NCBI GenBank assembly: GCA_046262175.1
Contig: JBHENF010000180.1
Location: forward strand, 1 to 7,315
Length of the DNA: 7,315 nucleotides
Direction of reading: 5' to 3'
DNA from: RYN-124 sp046262175
GTDB taxonomy: Bacteria; Actinomycetota; Actinomycetes; Mycobacteriales; SCTD01
The notes under the pieces were generated by a model that saw nothing but the letters and a program-made list of their open reading frames with translations, did not search any database and was not told where the DNA came from. Below are positions 6,295-7,315 of this stretch, piece by piece. The first letter of the stretch is position 1; each line of letters starts with the position of its first letter. The position numbers and the translations under genes are program-made.

Positions 6295-7094
6295 GGCTGG
6301 CCCCAGCCGAAGTGGTCCAGAGGCCCGTGCCCCGCGCCGAGCTGCCAGGCTGCAGAGCCCGCGATCGCCCTGCGTACGAACGCCTTCGCGGCTCGCACCG
6401 CCGTCAGCGGGTCATGGCCCAGCGCGAGCCCGGCAGCGGTGTAGGACGCGAAGGTGCAGCCGGTCCCGTGGTTGTTGCGGGTCGGGACGCGCGTCGCGCG
6501 CAGCTCCGTCAACGAGGTGCCGTCCCAGACCACGTCGACAGCATCCCCGCCGGTGCCGGCAACGTCGTGCCCCCCCTTGACCACGACAACCCGCGGCCCG
6601 AGCGCACCGAGGTCGCGCGCCGCCTGCCCCTGCTCCTCGAGGGTGCCGATCGGGCGGCCGAGCAGCACCTGCGCCTCCAGCAGGTTCGGGGTCAGGACGG
6701 TGGCGTGGGGCAGCAGCCGCTCGACGTACGCCCGCTCCGCCGACTCCTCCAGCAGCCGGTCGCCGCTGGAGGCCACCATCACGGGGTCTACGACGAGCAG
6801 CGGCAGGCGCCCGGCCAGTGCGGCGACGGCCTCGACGATGCCTGCAGTGGCGAGCATCCCGGTCTTCACCGCGCGGACCGGCAGGTCGTCGAGCACCGCC
6901 TCGATCTGCGCGACCACCAGCTGCGGGTCGAGCGCCGCGACCGCGCGCACGCCGACCGTGTTCTGCGCCGTGATCGCGGTGACCGCCGACGTGCCGAAGA
7001 CGCCGGCGGCCGCGAACGCCTTGAGGTCGGCCTGGATGCCGGCACCGCCACCCGAGTCGGAGCCGGCGATGGTCAGCGCGACGCGGGGCGTCAC
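6291..7094 (-). CDS. thiD: Hydroxymethylpyrimidine/phosphomethylpyrimidine kinase
   Basis: ThiD phosphorylates 4-amino-5-hydroxymethyl-2-methylpyrimidine (HMP) to HMP-P and then to HMP-PP, the pyrimidine half that ThiE joins to thiazole phosphate in thiamine synthesis. It acts in the cytoplasm. The 267 residues match the usual family length (E. coli ThiD is about 266). Visible ribokinase-fold motifs are TIAGSDSGGGAGIQADLK (8-25, substrate binding), TAQNTVGV (42-49), VKTGML (77-82), DPVM (103-106), TPNLLEA (135-141), VKGGH (172-176) and the anion-hole/catalytic NNHGTGCTF (207-215, with Cys213). I chose the GTG at 7094 because it overlaps the thiE stop as GTGA and starts directly before the first strand. 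A longer reading from 7190 would only add a frame shadow of thiE. The stop overlaps the start of the PemK/MazF-like gene, so thiE, thiD and that gene form one operon. Its promoter, and any TPP riboswitch, would lie outside the window. Confidence 0.97.
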   Translation of the reverse strand: MTPRVALTIAGSDSGGGAGIQADLKAFAAAGVFGTSAVTAITAQNTVGVRAVAALDPQLVVAQIEAVLDDLPVRAVKTGMLATAGIVEAVAALAGRLPLLVVDPVMVASSGDRLLEESAERAYVERLLPHATVLTPNLLEAQVLLGRPIGTLEEQGQAARDLGALGPRVVVVKGGHDVAGTGGDAVDVVWDGTSLTELRATRVPTRNNHGTGCTFASYTAAGLALGHDPLTAVRAAKAFVRRAIAGSAAWQLGAGHGPLDHFGWGQP

Positions 7095-7315
7095 AGCGCG
7101 GCCAGCAGCTCGGCGACGCAGCCGGCCGGGTCGTCGGCGCGCATCACGGCGCCCATCACGGCCACGCCATGAGCGCCGGCGTCGAGGCACGCGCGAACGT
7201 TGCCGGGGTTGATGCCGCCGAGCGCGTACGCGGGCGGAGCCGACGCGAGCAGGTCGCGCAGGCCGTCGAGCCCGAGCGCGGGGCCGTAGCCGGGCTTGGA
7301 GTCCGTCGCGAACAC
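7091..7315 (-). CDS. thiE: Thiamine phosphate synthase, C-terminal part
   Basis: These are the last 74 residues of ThiE, which condenses HMP-PP with thiazole phosphate to thiamine phosphate and pyrophosphate in the cytoplasm. The fragment begins within VFATDSKPGYGPALG, matching the family's G.vf.T.sKp phosphate-binding region. It continues with ALGGINPGNVRACLDAGAHG (IGGI..nv....aGa.G, the second phosphate-binding loop) and VAVMGAVMRADDP near the end. The TIM-barrel N-terminus lies beyond the window edge; the GTG at 7315 is internal, not a start. The stop overlaps the thiD start (GTGA, 7094-7091), so ThiE and ThiD, consecutive enzymes of one pathway, are translated together. Some actinobacterial ThiE reads TPSKP where this one reads TDSKP, a minor difference. 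Confidence 0.93.
   Translation of the reverse strand: MFATDSKPGYGPALGLDGLRDLLASAPPAYALGGINPGNVRACLDAGAHGVAVMGAVMRADDPAGCVAELLAAL

Noticed and set aside
5535..7172. A 545-codon plus-strand open frame across the SDR end, the MazF-like gene and thiD
   Set aside because: It is antisense to thiD and the MazF-like gene, whose conserved motifs are clear. Its own translation is Arg/Ser/Ala-rich without family features.
7095..7190. A longer N-terminus for ThiD starting at 7190
   Set aside because: The extra residues are an Arg-rich frame shadow of the thiE end; the GTG at 7094 gives the normal ThiD length and a coupled start.

Overview
The window is strongly G+C-rich. Its genes are dense, mostly overlapping, and nearly all codons end in G or C. 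Five of the seven starts that fall inside the window are GTG (the frameshifted gene's inferred start included), one is ATG and one lies on a broken reading frame boundary. Together with the gene families present, this points to a chromosomal segment of a high-GC actinobacterium (Actinomycetota). The genus cannot be named from this sequence alone. No mobile element, tRNA, rRNA or CRISPR array is visible.

Plus strand, positions 2-2247: the end of a PQQ-type beta-propeller protein (its start lies outside the window), then a soluble PAS-domain sensor histidine kinase with all core motifs and no response regulator beside it. Two hairpins lie at the end of the kinase gene and may end its transcript.

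Plus strand, positions 2338-5797: three genes joined by 4-base stop/start overlaps, so almost certainly one operon. They are a GH15 glucoamylase/trehalase-type glycoside hydrolase, a small four-helix membrane protein of the vitamin K epoxide reductase (VKOR) type with a lone CSWC motif, and a short-chain dehydrogenase (SDR) with a long C-terminal extension ending in a hydrophobic, arginine-capped tail. A cytoplasmic glycosidase, a membrane thiol/quinone redox protein and a probably membrane-tethered SDR make an odd set with no obvious shared pathway.

Minus strand, positions 7315 down to 5807: the end of thiE (thiamine phosphate synthase), complete thiD (HMP/HMP-P kinase), and a PemK/MazF-like gene, again joined by 4-base GTGA overlaps. 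The PemK/MazF-like gene appears frameshifted near 6151. Its N-terminal part is in one frame and its conserved RNase-fold domain is in another, and restoring one base would give a single protein of about 162 residues. This operon runs head-on into the SDR gene, with only nine bases between the stop codons.

The points most worth checking are the frameshifted MazF-like gene tied to thiamine genes without an antitoxin, the VKOR-like protein that lacks shuttle cysteines, and the GH15-VKOR-SDR operon.
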